A DNA stretch of 64,000 nucleotides from Absidia repens (lineage: Eukaryota; Mucoromycota; Mucoromycetes; Mucorales; Cunninghamellaceae): contig MCGE01000001.1 in the NCBI GenBank assembly GCA_002105175.1, positions 806,001 to 870,000 of the forward strand, read 5' to 3'. A program made the position numbers and the translations under genes. Shown piece after piece: positions 47,499 to 59,500 of this stretch. The notes under the pieces are model-generated. The model saw nothing but the letters and a program-made list of their open reading frames with translations, was not told where the DNA came from and did not search any database. The number at the start of each line of letters is the position of its first letter. The stretch's first letter is position 1.

Positions 47499-49347
47499 CT
47501 AGCAATAAGATAGATAGTCATGAGTTTTGGGTGCAAAAAGTACTGTCATGTTTTCTAGAGTTCTTCCCTTGGTCTCTGGAATAAACCAGGTACCAATGAA
47601 AATAACTACGCAGCAGCCACAAAAAAAGAAGTAGATGATAGACACAGAAAATGACATAAATAAAGGAACAGAATAAGTAATGAGGATCGAGAATACCCAA
47701 TTTAACCCAAAAGTGAGAGACAGTCCTTTTGCCCGGCAGCGCATACTGAAGACCTGATGCCAAAAAAAAAAGGTAAGCTATCATCGTCATCCCTAATACA
47801 TGATTAATTTCATACCTCTGCTGGATAAACATAGGATCCTATACCATAGCTAAAAGCGAAGGAGGCAGTAAAGATATATATACACGCAATGATGGCCTTC
47901 CGAGCATTGATATTTACAACACTAACTTGACCAGAATCGACATCCACAAGAGTATACCGAGCAAACATGACACCAACAATAAACATAGACAATGCCATCA
48001 AAGCGGCACCGAGTTTGAAGAGAGGCACACGTCCAACACTATCAACCAAAAAATGCAGTGAAAGAGCAGTGGCAACCAAAGATAGAACACCCGATCCAGC
48101 GGTGGTAACAATGGAAGCCGAGACATCGGTCATACCAGCATTGACCCATATTTGAGGAGCATAATACCAAATGGCCACACTACCGGTAAATGAAGTCGAC
48201 GACGAGATAAAAAAGGCGAATAGGGTGCGTTTGAGGTTGGCACCAGCAAAGAGTTCGTGATAGCTTTGTTTGCCAAGGGAACGTTCAAAATCAATTTCTG
48301 TCCGCATGGCATTGTATTCCTTTTGTATTGTCGCATGAGATTGTGGGAGACCATTCAGTTCAACCAATACTAGCAAAGCCTCCTTGTGCCGCCCTTGATT
48401 GAGGAGCCAACGAGGTGAGAAAGGCAAAGTCACTACAAATATGCCAAAAACTGCACCAAAGATGAGCTGGATAAGCCAAGGGCCACGCCAGCACCAATCC
48501 GATTCCAGATAGCTTGTTGCAAAAGTGATAAAGTACCCTACGACTTGTCCAAAGCTAGTCATCAGAGTAAAAAGACTCGTAAGACGACCCCGGATGTCAG
48601 GTGGACTGATTTCGGAATGATACCTAACCAAAAAAAAAAAAAAAAAAAAAACCAACCAATCAACCAACAGTTAGGGATGAAATAAATATGTCTGTGTATA
48701 TATAGTAGATATACTCACAAGTTAATGGAATTGGTCAATAACCCAGCCCCAAAGCCAGTGATAAGGCGTCCTGTACATACAAGTTCAAATTTATAGCCAG
48801 TTATTTGAAATGAAAGGCCGGTACAAAATACCATAGACGAGCCAATAATGGAATACTTGCGACTAAACCGATCTAATGATAAAAAATAAGGGACACTTTT
48901 TTACTTTTTTTGGTAATACCTTTTTTTTTTCTTTTTATCTTACCGCAAAAATAACCAGACGATAGTGAGCCTAACGCGGCGGTCATTAAATAGGAAACCA
49001 ACAATAAACCTTCAAGATAAGTATACGAATATTCAGTGAAGAACTTGACTTTGAATATCTTCATAGCACTAGGATGACAAGAAGAAAAAAAAATATCAAT
49101 ATTTCCGTATTGTGTGTTTTTTAATAGAAAATAAAGGTGATATGGCTAGTACTTACATAATAGACGAAATACAGCCTGTATCATATCCACAGAGGGCACC
49201 CCCAAACGCAGCCACCAGCGAGGATAAGTAAACGGGCTTTCGGAATGACTTTGATTCCTCACTCAATGAGCTCATCGGTGTCGCGTATACATTAGCTGTA
49301 CCATACACTAGCTTTTTCCCATGGTCATTGAATTTCGAAGTTAACAT
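47499..49347 (-). CDS. MFS sugar (hexose) transporter
   Basis: Twelve-helix plasma-membrane sugar porter. Exons 49347-49157, 49068-48944, 48872-48719, 48623-47816 and 47753-47499 give 510 residues. Motifs: GGALCGYDTGCISSIM in helix 1, GRLITGFGAG, YHSEISPPDIRGRL (the sugar-porter SEIAP-RG motif), FSPRWLLNQGR (the PESPRWL motif with Pro-Glu lost), and PETKGRTLENM at the end of helix 12. An in-frame ATG 27 codons further upstream (49428) would add a hydrophobic leader; I prefer the internal Met (MLTSKFND) because it gives a normal cytoplasmic N-terminus. Intron 3 holds a 21-nt T-tract on the coding strand. Substrate not predictable; hexose most likely. Confidence 0.94.
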
Positions 49348-49428
49348 TGAGGTAATGGGTAAGAGAAAAAGACAAAGAGTTTCATGAAAAAAAAAAAGTA
49401 GGTGCGAAAATTTAAACCCCGTATGCAT

Positions 49429-50264
49429 TGAAATGAATTCTAATTTGGTTACCTTTTAAATAAGAAAGGAAAGATCACAGTACTGCACTGTACATGCTGT
49501 AGATCAAAGTCATGGTATTATATTATATTATATGTATCCAAATCCTAAAATTTCACGATGTGAAGATTGGTTCTCAATACCATCTTCTAAGCCCGTTGTT
49601 CAATTAGTCACATCCGGCGACAGTATTATCATCTACGATTATGCTTTTGTTGAATGAACGGATTTCTTGTGTGTCCTAGCACTGTAGTCATGATTTCTAA
49701 TCATTCTTGCTTTAATGTTTATAAAAATGCAGTTTATTTGTTAACTTTAAATAGAAATGGAAATAAAGACAAAATAAACTTAGACCGGTATAAAATGATA
49801 TTGAGATAGTGGAAAATGATGATAGGCACTTGTTGATGGAGATGGTAAATCAGGAACGCATGTTAAGACAGTTGTCCATGATATTGATCTCCTTTCGGTG
49901 AAGTGTTATCGACTGACATCAAACGATACCCCGGCACAGAGAAGAGAGAGAAGAAAAAGAAAAAAGGGAAGAAAGTGAGGACATCATGGTCAAGGGACAG
50001 CGTCACAACAAGACCAAATAATAACAAAACTCAATTGAAAACCAGAAAAACGACTTGAAAGAGAAAATAAAAAAAAAAAAAATTAAGAAAGAACACATGG
50101 TAGATAAAATCGGTAGAGGTGGATTTCTAATCACGTAAATATATGCTATTAGGAGGCTATACGGTGTGCCTAGTGTAGGGGAGGGTATACTGACGGAACG
50201 GCCTGTCTGGTGCTCTTGAGGAAGAGGGAAGGAGCCGGGGAGGATTAGCTTCCAGTTGTGGTTA
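49429..50264. other. Spacer upstream of the sugar transporter
   Basis: No gene supported; AT-rich. Confidence 0.35.
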
Positions 50265-50900
50265 AGATGGGTCAAAGGATGATTAATAGAACGGCATATT
50301 TTATTAAAAGATATTGGTATATACTAAAACTAAAAATTGTGAGGTTCATTTGTAACAAGGGATCTGTTAGAGGTAGGGAGAGGAAAACAATCAGGAGATC
50401 TGAAGAATAATCAATACCAATCTAAAGGGGTTATTGTAAAAAGAGATCTAGTATACTGTGCAAGTCATGAGAATGAATAAAGGAATATCTTTTGTTGAAG
50501 CATAGCAATGGTCGACGCTAATCTACAGAGGCGCAGCTAAAAAGGGATCTCTTGCACAAGACATGAGAGAGGCTAATCAGACGATTTTCATTGAAGCAAG
50601 TAAATATATATATATATTTTATTGAGGTATCGATACAAACTATGGGCAAACTAATGCTAAACTAAGTCAAAAAGTCAACTCATCCCTCAGATCCTAGATC
50701 CAACATGGCAGGGTTTCCTCATGCATGTTGTAATCCCTGAGCTGAAAACGCTTCTAAACTAGTCCTGGCACTAACTAATCCAAGCCCACCATGACCTTAT
50801 AGAAGTTGATCGGTGAAGGGAAAAAAATAATTGAAAGGAAGACAGAGGGCGGGGAAGAAATTGGGGAGAAATAAAATTCATGTGGTCGGGGATTTGACAA
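50265..50900 (+). repeat. Dispersed repeat, copy D (long form)
   Basis: Plus-orientation long copy matching 18135-18815: GGGTCAAAGGATGATTAATA, GCATATTTTATTAAAAGATA, GATCTGAAGAATAATCAATA, AATATCTTTTGTTGAAGCAT, ACAAGACATGAGAGAGGCTA, AGGGTTTCCTCATGCATGTT, CTGAGCTGAAAACGCTTCTA and the end CATGTGGTCGGGGATTTGA. It shows the same internal array of related sub-blocks. Confidence 0.85.
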
Positions 50901-51765
50901 ATATTTTCGGATGTCCCGTGAGTTTTTTCAATTCAACACCATGGAAGATCATCAACACGGCTGCTCTCTTTTTCATAAAAGCATTCAGCACCATGCAATA
51001 GCAGCGGAGTAAGGTCATTTTCCTTTTTACAACAATATCCACTAATCCGCATAGGCAGCATTGTGTTTCTCTTCTCCTGACGCAAGAATGACGATGCCAG
51101 CTTTGTCAGATTTTCCACTAACACATCAAACAGGCCTTGCGGCACGACAAGTCAAATGATATATGATAGACTTTTCCCCAAGCAACTCGAGAACAAATGT
51201 ATTTGTTACAAAACTAGCTGAAACCTACCTAATCATATGTATGGATGCTGTTGTTGTACTGTACTGTACTGTAAATAATACTGAAGATTGGCTAGTAAAT
51301 CATCGATTTTGTCATTAGTAAGTAGATAAAACTTGTATGGAGGAGTATGCTGTGTGTGTGTTTGCATGTGTGTATGTATATATTATGCCACCATAATCTT
51401 TATTTATGATATTACAGAATCTGTATGACTTTTAAAATTGGAGTTGGAGCCCGAATAGTATTGAACTAATCTAAGGATAAAATATAAAACGGATTATTTT
51501 TCAGAAACAATTGATTTTTTCATAATATTCCCTAATAAAGACAAATGATCATATAAAAGAGACGTTTTGTTTTGAAAAAGATGGTATTTATTTCAAGTAA
51601 ATGATGTAATACAAAAGGAGAAAATGAAGTGAGGGTATTTACAAAATGTATGTGCTTTGAAGAATGCCAAGAGAAAAAAAAGAGATGAATAAGACTAAAT
51701 GGAAAAGGAAGGGAATAACTAATGAATGAATGAGTAAATAAGATAAATGAATATGGGATATAAAA
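50901..51765. other. Spacer
   Basis: No gene supported. A minus-strand open frame at 50933-51145 has no recognisable features. A short GTACT tandem repeat is at 51256-51271. Confidence 0.35.
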
Positions 51766-52815
51766 CTAAACACCGGCAATGGAAACCTTGGCCAGAACAG
51801 AATATTGATGCATGGAGTGGATTAGAGAATCCGCCTTGTTTTCACCATCAGAAATCGAGTCAAGCAGAGCACCAACAGTGTCGACATCGGATAAGAATGA
51901 CCAAGAGGTAGCATGTTGATGATTCTGTAAAGAGGTCAAATCCGTCAAAAGTTGGCTACGAGCAGATAAGAGGAATGTGTTGAAGTGGTTCAATATAGCC
52001 AGGAGATGATTATCAGTTCTGATCAACAGGTGTGGTAAATCGTCCCGGACGATCTCGACAAGAGTAGATTGCATGTTTTGCTTGATAAAGTCATCCAGAG
52101 AAGTCGAGAAGGTGCGCGCAAAAGGTTGTAAACATTGATGACTGATGTAGCGATGCTGCTGCTGTTGAATTAATTCGTCGTCCGTCACCGGTTCTCCATT
52201 GAGTTTTACCAAAGGACAATGAGTCAAAACTGTTTGCTCCATAAATGATCGTAATGAGACAGAGTCCAATGCAGCAAATGATGGATGGCGGTACCATAAT
52301 GTCGGTAATTGATCTTCAATATACGATCCCACAGCGCCTTCCAGTTGTTCAATGAGTAGCCGAATATCCACATCTTCGTCGTCGTCATTGTTTTGATAGT
52401 TCCATGGTTGCTGTTCAGTTGCCGTTGAATCATAGGGACGGATAATGAGTTGGACAGAGTTTTGAATTTGTGCCGCCAGCTTTTTTGAAAGTGTAGTGAC
52501 CGCACTGTCGAGATGTTCGGTCATGATATGGGCGGAGAGCAATTGTGAAAATCGGTTCAGGTCCACATAAAAGTCAGATTCGTCAATATCGTCCGTATGG
52601 TCTTCTAATGGAGAAGTCGTTGAGTCATCTAATGCCGATGGAGCAAACCATGATTGCTGTTTGTGTTGTTCTTCTTGTAAAGTCATTCGTCGGTTGGCAA
52701 ACACTTGCCCACCGCCATTACTGTCAAGAGCAGGGTGAATGGGTAATGTCGTGACTAAAGGAGAAATAAATAAGACGAGACCCACTATACTAGTCAAACA
52801 CTGAATGAAAAGCAT
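51766..52815 (-). CDS. Predicted secreted protein of unknown function
   Basis: Single-exon gene of 349 residues; single-exon structure is unusual in this window. The N-terminus is a clear signal peptide (MLFIQCLTSIVGLVLFISPLV, cleavage likely near residue 24), followed by a dibasic NRRM site (residues 41-44) that could be a propeptide cleavage point. The body has an acidic linker, then mostly amphipathic helices with leucine-rich spacing (LSAHIMTEHLDSAVTTL, LIEQLEGAVGSYI, FIKQNMQSTLVEIV). Only two cysteines (HCPLVKL, HQCLQPF) lie in the mature part, and a disulfide between them is possible. No catalytic motif or membrane anchor is seen. Not recognised as a known family; a fungal lineage-specific secreted protein is the best description. 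Confidence 0.75.
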   Translation of the reverse strand: MLFIQCLTSIVGLVLFISPLVTTLPIHPALDSNGGGQVFANRRMTLQEEQHKQQSWFAPSALDDSTTSPLEDHTDDIDESDFYVDLNRFSQLLSAHIMTEHLDSAVTTLSKKLAAQIQNSVQLIIRPYDSTATEQQPWNYQNNDDDEDVDIRLLIEQLEGAVGSYIEDQLPTLWYRHPSFAALDSVSLRSFMEQTVLTHCPLVKLNGEPVTDDELIQQQQHRYISHQCLQPFARTFSTSLDDFIKQNMQSTLVEIVRDDLPHLLIRTDNHLLAILNHFNTFLLSARSQLLTDLTSLQNHQHATSWSFLSDVDTVGALLDSISDGENKADSLIHSMHQYSVLAKVSIAGV

Positions 52816-53399
52816 TTATTGGGGGTGGCTGGTAAAAAAAAAAAAAGAAAATATAGAAATATATAAAAATAAAAAGAAGAAAGAAAAAAGAAGAGGGAGA
52901 AAAAAGCTTCAATGAAATAAAATTTTGATAGGTCGGAGTTTGGTTATCCCCATTTTAGTTTTAAAAATATATATTCCACCAATCCTTGTATCACCTGAAT
53001 CAAAAGAGAGTTTAGGAACGAGAGGTACCTTCATCGTGTAGCATTCAAGCCAGATTCTTCATCTCCTATCCAAAAAAATGCCTTTTTCTGGTAGACTATA
53101 ATTTTTCAAATTGAAAAGCCATTTACCATTCTTTAATACACTTACACATACTGTATGTACACTGCATATAATTTTAAAGCGAAGCGGTAATATAAATCCC
53201 CTACATACAAAAAGAACGTAATTGATTTTTTCATTATCAATCAAAAAAGGCAAATATAAAATATAGATCGATCCGTTTAGCCTTTTCCCTGTACATCGTT
53301 TCAAATCAACCATATATAAAAAAGTATAATATATTTTTTTATTTGAATAAATTCTACTATATAAATTAAACTGGTAATAATATATAGATAAAACTTAAG
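52816..53399. other. Spacer between secreted-protein and calpain genes
   Basis: Holds the upstream region of the secreted-protein gene and the 3' flank of the calpain gene, both on the minus strand. No gene supported. Confidence 0.4.
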
Positions 53400-56300
53400 C
53401 TATCTATCATTCCTAATGTTGACAGGTCGATCACTATAAATCATTGCCGTGAATTCACCACCAATGTCCTTATCGTGTGTAGCAAACACAATAATGTACC
53501 CTAGAAAATATATATAAATATAGAATAAAGTGTCAGTTACAGTAATCGCAAAAAGATCTCCTACCCTTCCTATCCTTCTTTTTTTTTTTTTTTTTTTTTT
53601 TTTTACCAGCTTCATTTTGGCTGAGAACAACATCACCAGTGGTCACACCCTAAAAATAGCAGTGAGCAATATTTCCTTTCTATAGAGCATTGAGGAGTAT
53701 TTTTTTATCGTACCTGAATTACATTGGTGTACGGTCCTGATGTCGCTATTTCTTTTCCAAACAATTCAGTGGGGTGTCTTTCGTATATCGTAACGTTTGT
53801 AGAAGGTACTGGATCAATTTTGTCTGCTTGAAGTCGGACCCTAAATAAAAATAACAGCAATCAGTTCATATCAGCCATGTTTCAGGACCAATTCGTTTTC
53901 TCGTTTACCGTAGTGTTGTTAACTCCCTCACTTCTAACAAATATCGAGGGTTTTTGCCATAACTTCCGTAACTTGGACACCCCATAGCGCTATAGCCAGG
54001 AATCCTATGATATCACAACAAAAAGTATTTAGTCCATGGTCACTGCATATCACTTGACGTTGGGTACGACTTACCATTCCCCATTGATTATCTTTCGAAA
54101 CATGCCCTATCAAATTAGAATATCAAATGGTAAATATCAAAAATATTGGTCCACCTTGCCCCTTTTTTATTTTACCGCTCCTTCAGCAGAAATGGGTTCA
54201 ATTATCAATGGAATATCACTTGCTGCTGTTAATACAAATTGGCCAATCAAATTCGCTTCAAACGTAGATGCCACCACTGTATAAACACCAGCTGCAGAAA
54301 TAAAAAAAATGAACCCTTTTAGTATATCCGCAAAATACATCAACTGATCTATGCTTACCTCTAAGAGTTTCCATTTCACAATAGCAAAATCCGTGTCGAT
54401 AAGGTCCGGACTCGGTTAAAATATCACGCACAGATACACTAAAAAGACAGTTTAATACAAAAGCAAACCAATGAATGCTCCTATCATTACTGACCTTGTT
54501 GCACGTTTACCACCTTCCACCAGAAGTAAATGAATTGCAAATGACTTGGGAGCTTCCAGCATGAGTAACAACCCTGTTTTGCTTTTCGTAGTAGGTTCGT
54601 TTAAAGAGTTGTTGGTTGAGGGTATCGTGATTCTCCATTGAGGATTATGCATGTAACTAGCATTGGATGCATTTCCGCCTGCAGTCAGATCGTTCCATTG
54701 TCCAGAAATCTGTAAGAAAAAACGATCATTAAAATAATTCAATTGACAAACATATGTCCACTCCCCCCCCTTCCTTACCTTTTGTTCAACCAAATATCGT
54801 AAAGGTACTTCCAATAGTTTGAAAGGCGCCAAGGAATACGCCCGCAAAGAAAAATAAAGAGATCGTTCTTTTTCGTGCTGTGAGACTACAATTGTATAAC
54901 TGCTCGTACCTGGTGGAGCATTAAATCGAACCTATAAAAAACAATAGAGTATAAGTCATCCCGTTTGCACACATCGCACACAATTCATAGTATTCTATAG
55001 CCATTTTACCAAGATATGCGGACTGTTAACATATGTTCCCTAATTCATAAAAGTGTCAGTATTGCTTTTTTTTTTTCAGTTCTATTATGTCAAACAGAAA
55101 GCAGTTACTTCTTTGAATGGTTCGCCAGGATAATAGATTCGTTCACCATTGGTATCATTGTAAACATGTAAAGTAATGTAATCGGTATTTTCTTCAGTCA
55201 CCATGATATGCTTGGAAAGTAGAAGCCATACAGCAGCAGGTTTCTTATCAGGCACAGTTACTGTCAAGCTGAATTGAGGATTGTAACCTAAAAATAAATA
55301 ATAAAAATGAGATACTCAACAGATGTTAGTCCGTCTTCCGTTTTTCACTTACCCAAATTGTACACGTCTCTTTTTGGTCCCACATTTTCAAGCCATACAC
55401 TACAATAAATAGGGTTAATATTTAGGCAAAAGGAGAATTGTTCCGGTTTACTTACGAATGCAGTACCCAACGATGTGTAAATAGTTCAGGATTCCAATTT
55501 AAATGTATCGAAGTAAAGTGACCACATACTGATTCAAAATCAATCCAAAAGATACCATCATCAATTTGTTCAGCAACAGAAGGATCAAAATTCAATGCAT
55601 TCATCAGTTCTGGGGTCCAATGTATAGTATCCAGGTGACTGTATGGACCGCACCATCGTTTGTGACTCCAAGGATTTTTCACTTGCATAAATCGAACGCC
55701 CATCACCGTTTTGATATCTGTAGTCAAAAAAATAGGAGTTCGTCAGTGAGAAATCCAAGCTTTTGTTAGATTCATGATTTATCTTTATTACCTATAACAG
55801 CATAAGCATGTGTCGGCACCAGTCCCATTTTGGCGGCTTCATCTTCAGTCATTTCCCCAGTAGCAATGGTCACAAGTACATCACCTAGATTAACAAAAAT
55901 ATTGAACGATATTAGCCAGTTGCATTGCGTACCATTTTCATTTTTCCGCTCTCCTTTTTTTTTTTTTTTTTGCGAGTTTACCATATTTCGCCCCATCCAG
56001 TATTCTATTCCACACCTTATCACCATTGAAGTGTTTACTGTAAAAATGCCAATAGATACAAAAATATAGATAGTAAGTAAATGTACAGTTTCGAGGAGCT
56101 TTTTCATGCTTCAAATATAAAGGGAAAAATACTTACTCGTGAATAAAGATATGTTCGGGTATCCATCCGGTCAAGCAGCTAGATATAACAAGATCAATGA
56201 GTTTTGCATTTTCCATTTTATCAGTTTCCCTATTGGCCACTTACTATAAATCAATACCAGAGTTTCTATAATGTAGAAAAAAAAAAGAATTAAAAATCAA

Positions 56301-58760
56301 ATATCTGAAGTTGACTATTTTAAAACTTACGAGCCAGGGAAGTCATAGCCACCCATGATTTTCATGTACTACAAACACCCCCCCACCACCAAGAAAAATG
56401 AGATTTCTTTTTTAACCCTCGTAATTCTTTGTCATTCAATTTTGTGATTGTGCTTACCGCTTTTTCAATAATGCTTGACCAAATTTCTTCCTTATTTGTA
56501 GAGAACGTGCACATTAGAGTCCCTTCGCGAGATATAGGTAAAAGATCATCCACCACTACATAAAATAAAAGCCATCATACATCAAAATTAGTCGTACAGA
56601 AATAAGCCCAAGATCATTTTAGTTGTCGTACCAATCTATGAAAAAACAGGAATTAGAAGAAGAATACAGTACAATGTCAATGTATATTTACCTTTCGGGC
56701 AATGCCATTATAGACAAGCTTGATTACATATTTTCCACTAGGGTTGTAGCAGGGTATGCCTTGTTTGTTTTGAGGGTATATACAAGAGGTAATCAACTAT
56801 AATAGATGTAAATATAGAAAAGACATTAGCATTGAATCGTTTTTTTTTTTCCATTGTCAGATAAGGTTGTTAATATATATTTTTTATTCCTTCACCTGTT
56901 TTCCAAATTTTCGTTCGTATGCAGCGGCAACACAAAGTGAGGCAACAAAAGAACAATCCGTCACAATATCTTGAATGATGCTTGTACTAAATTCGGCCCA
57001 TCCCAGCAAACAATAAAAATATGATATATATCAGACTCATCAATAAGTTCCTGTCAATACCGACTAAGCGGCTGTGCTGCTTATTTACCTTGAAATCAAT
57101 CGAATCAGTTGTGGATGCTTCATAAAATCAGACGGTCGTTTCCAAGCACCAAATTTCGATATTTGTTTTTCCGATAAATGCAATGATCCATCCGTATCCC
57201 TAGTTGTACAAACGATTAAATAATGAAATAGTGAGCATGTCGTTCAAACCCATCTGTAGTTTGATCAACTTACAAAAACTTTTCCGGGTATGAGAAACAC
57301 TCCTTCAGGTCAGATTCATCCATCCATGGCAAAAACACCCTATTGTTGACATTTGACGTGATCCTTAGTACTTCAATTTCCGTTGTGGATAGCCGCTGTG
57401 TTGACATGTCATCCGTGGGATTTAGTGGTGGCGCTAATGCGGTAGATTGCTTTTGAAGTGATTTCGTGGAAGAGGCTGCCGTCGATGATGTACGTCGGTG
57501 GGTTTTCAGTTCACTGGGCGAGTTGCTGCTACTGGTGCTAATATCATTGTATATCATCGTGTTGTTGCCATTGACATTGTTGGAGGAGCAAGAAGGTGAT
57601 CTAGACCTAACGGATGATTGTTTTTCTTGTTGGATAGCTATTCATCATAAACGTGAAGAAAAAAAAAAGGACTTGAATATAATGACCTCTTACATTTTCC
57701 TCATCAGTTCTAATCACTTACATAATAATGCAGTAGAATGATGAAGTGTATCTTGTTGTAATGCTTTCATATTTTCAGCCTTATCCATCGCTTCCAAAAA
57801 GTATTCCCGCATCTTGATTTTGAGATGATGTTCACTGTCCAACGCTACGGCATACCGTTCCGAGTAAAATGGATGAAACAATACATGAGAATCAAATTCG
57901 TGTCCTGCTTTTGTTTTATTTATTACCTTTAAAAGTTTTCAAATACCATTCTGCAGCGTCAGAATAGTACATGAGGGCATTGTCCAAGTATTCCTTATGT
58001 TCATTGAGTTCGCCTTGTCCCATTGAAAACTATCGGTGAAAAGAAAGGTTAGCTATTATTGAGACACTCAACATGTTTTGGCTTTACCTGCCCCTTTTCC
58101 ATGGCTATGTCAATATCCGAGCGTTCAAAATCATCATCGTCACTGTCGTCTTGATCACCCATCGAGGCGCCATCTTTCTCTCCAAAAGGCGAATGAATTG
58201 TGAAGTGAAAAGCATCAGGGTGAGTGGTTGTAGTAGTTGCGCCAGAATATCGGTCTAATTGCTTTGTTCGATGAAGATATTCGTTCGATTTCTGCAATAA
58301 TTGCTCCCTATTGATATGCCCGTTTGCACTAGCACAATCAGCTACGAAAGAAAATGGGAAGGAACGAGTCACTATGAGTAAGACAAGAAAGTCGAGAAGA
58401 TTCATTCCAGTAGCAGTAAAATTAACTACTTACATTGTAATATTGTTTCAAATATCTACAAAAGAGGAAACAAAAGAAGAATAAGAAAGTCGATAGTTAC
58501 AACGTTGTTGCTTAATCGTTTTTTCTTACAGTGAGAACCCGATGGTAAGCTTGACACGCTTCCTTGTATTGACCTTGAGTATCCAATTGGACAGCATTGT
58601 GCGCCGCGGAGAAAGCAGGTATCAACAAAGACTCGACACAGCTGTCAAGCGCCAGACCTATAAAAGCAATCGAATGATGAGTTAAGGAGTTGCATTGTAG
58701 AAGGCGAGATGCATGTTGACCTTCATACTTACAGGCAGTGGAAGGTTGTGTTTTTACCAT
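53400..58760 (-). CDS. palB: Calpain-7/PalB (Rim13)-type cysteine protease with MIT domains
   Basis: Cytoplasmic protease that in other fungi processes the PacC/Rim101 pH-response factor on ESCRT-III-decorated membranes. I assembled 30 exons from 58760 to 53400; all close in frame to 1049 residues. Two MIT domains come first (about 25-90 and 141-215; [22 protein letters not shown] and [16 protein letters not shown]). The protease core has catalytic Cys385 (DCSFVASL), His551 (PTHAYAV) and Asn571 (VKNPWSH). Two C-terminal beta-sandwich domains follow ([24 protein letters not shown]). Alignment with human CAPN7 is continuous, so no large piece is missing. Exon 11 is a 4-nt microexon at 56632-56635. 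A Ser/Thr-rich insert (about 250-300) separates MIT2 from the protease. Most introns are 45-100 nt. The exon 4 acceptor at 58329 was chosen because the nearer AG gives a stop. Confidence 0.95.
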
Positions 58761-59033
58761 GAACGCATACAAGATATAGGTGGATGGAATAAAGAAAATG
58801 TAATTAGGGGTGAAGCAAAATGAATGAGGAAGGTTGGGGAAGAAGAAAGGCGAAACCACAAAAAATAAAAAATAAAAAAATTGTGTGAATTTTCGTTTTT
58901 CATGGCACGGTGTTTCAAAAAAGCCCTTCAGCCTATCTTTTTGTAGTAGTAACCAGGTATCGCACATCTAAAATAAGGTTGTTAAAGTAAAGACAATCTT
59001 TATTCAAAAGCATAAGTACTAAATATAATAAAT
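58761..59033. other. Short upstream region of the calpain gene
   Basis: Lies between the calpain start and the stop of the H-protein locus; no gene supported. Confidence 0.35.
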
Positions 59034-59500
59034 CTAATGGTCTTTAGCATTAACGCAATGAGTAGAATAGTCGTTTTCATCCATCAAATTAGTCAGCCCT
59101 TCTGGATCAGAAAGCTTGATTTTCACCAACCAACCTATACAACCAGTCATTGTTTAATAGCATACATTGTATTACCTTGATCTTCAGGACTGACATTAAT
59201 TAGGGTAGGATCATCAACTACAGCATTATTCACATCTACCATTTCATCGCTAGCAAGAGTGTGGATATCGCTTGCGGCCTAGACACGTTTAACGGTGCCG
59301 GGTTGATCTATATGTCCCGGAAACATCACCACCCAATAAAAAATAGATTCAGTGCATGCAGTACTAATACACTAACCTTGGTTTTTGTTTACCTTCGATT
59401 TCCACGACTTGACCAATTTCAGGTGTTTCAACAAACACAACGTCACCAGGTTTATTTTGAGCATAATCGGTAACACCAACAGTCCCCACACCATTTTCAA
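59034..59500 (-). pseudogene. Decayed glycine cleavage system H protein locus
   Basis: H protein carries a lipoyl-lysine that shuttles the aminomethyl group in mitochondria. Three coding blocks are recognisable: 59500-59393 ([20 protein letters not shown] and on to VVEIEG), about 59278-59176 (AASDIHTLASDEMVDVNNAV to SPEDQG) and 59134-59034 (GWLVKIKLSDPEGLTNLMDE to the stop). The lipoylation segment, normally ESVKAASD, reads KRV-TAG-AASD: the lysine codon position is a stop at 59279-59281, and no alternative Lys-encoding exon is present in the intervening DNA. The N-terminal HEW region and a start codon are not identifiable upstream, the usual SPVSGEV reads TLASDEM, and the first two blocks do not splice in frame. 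Best read as a pseudogene; a functional copy should lie elsewhere. Confidence 0.75.

Noticed and set aside
57846..57927. A 22-nt intron in the calpain gene (ending GCAG near 57905)
   Set aside because: An 81-nt intron ending at CCGTAG (57845) keeps frame, gives a better match to the MIT domain and has normal length.
59261..59473. Plus-strand 70-residue open frame
   Set aside because: Lies antisense to the H-protein remnant and has no features of its own.
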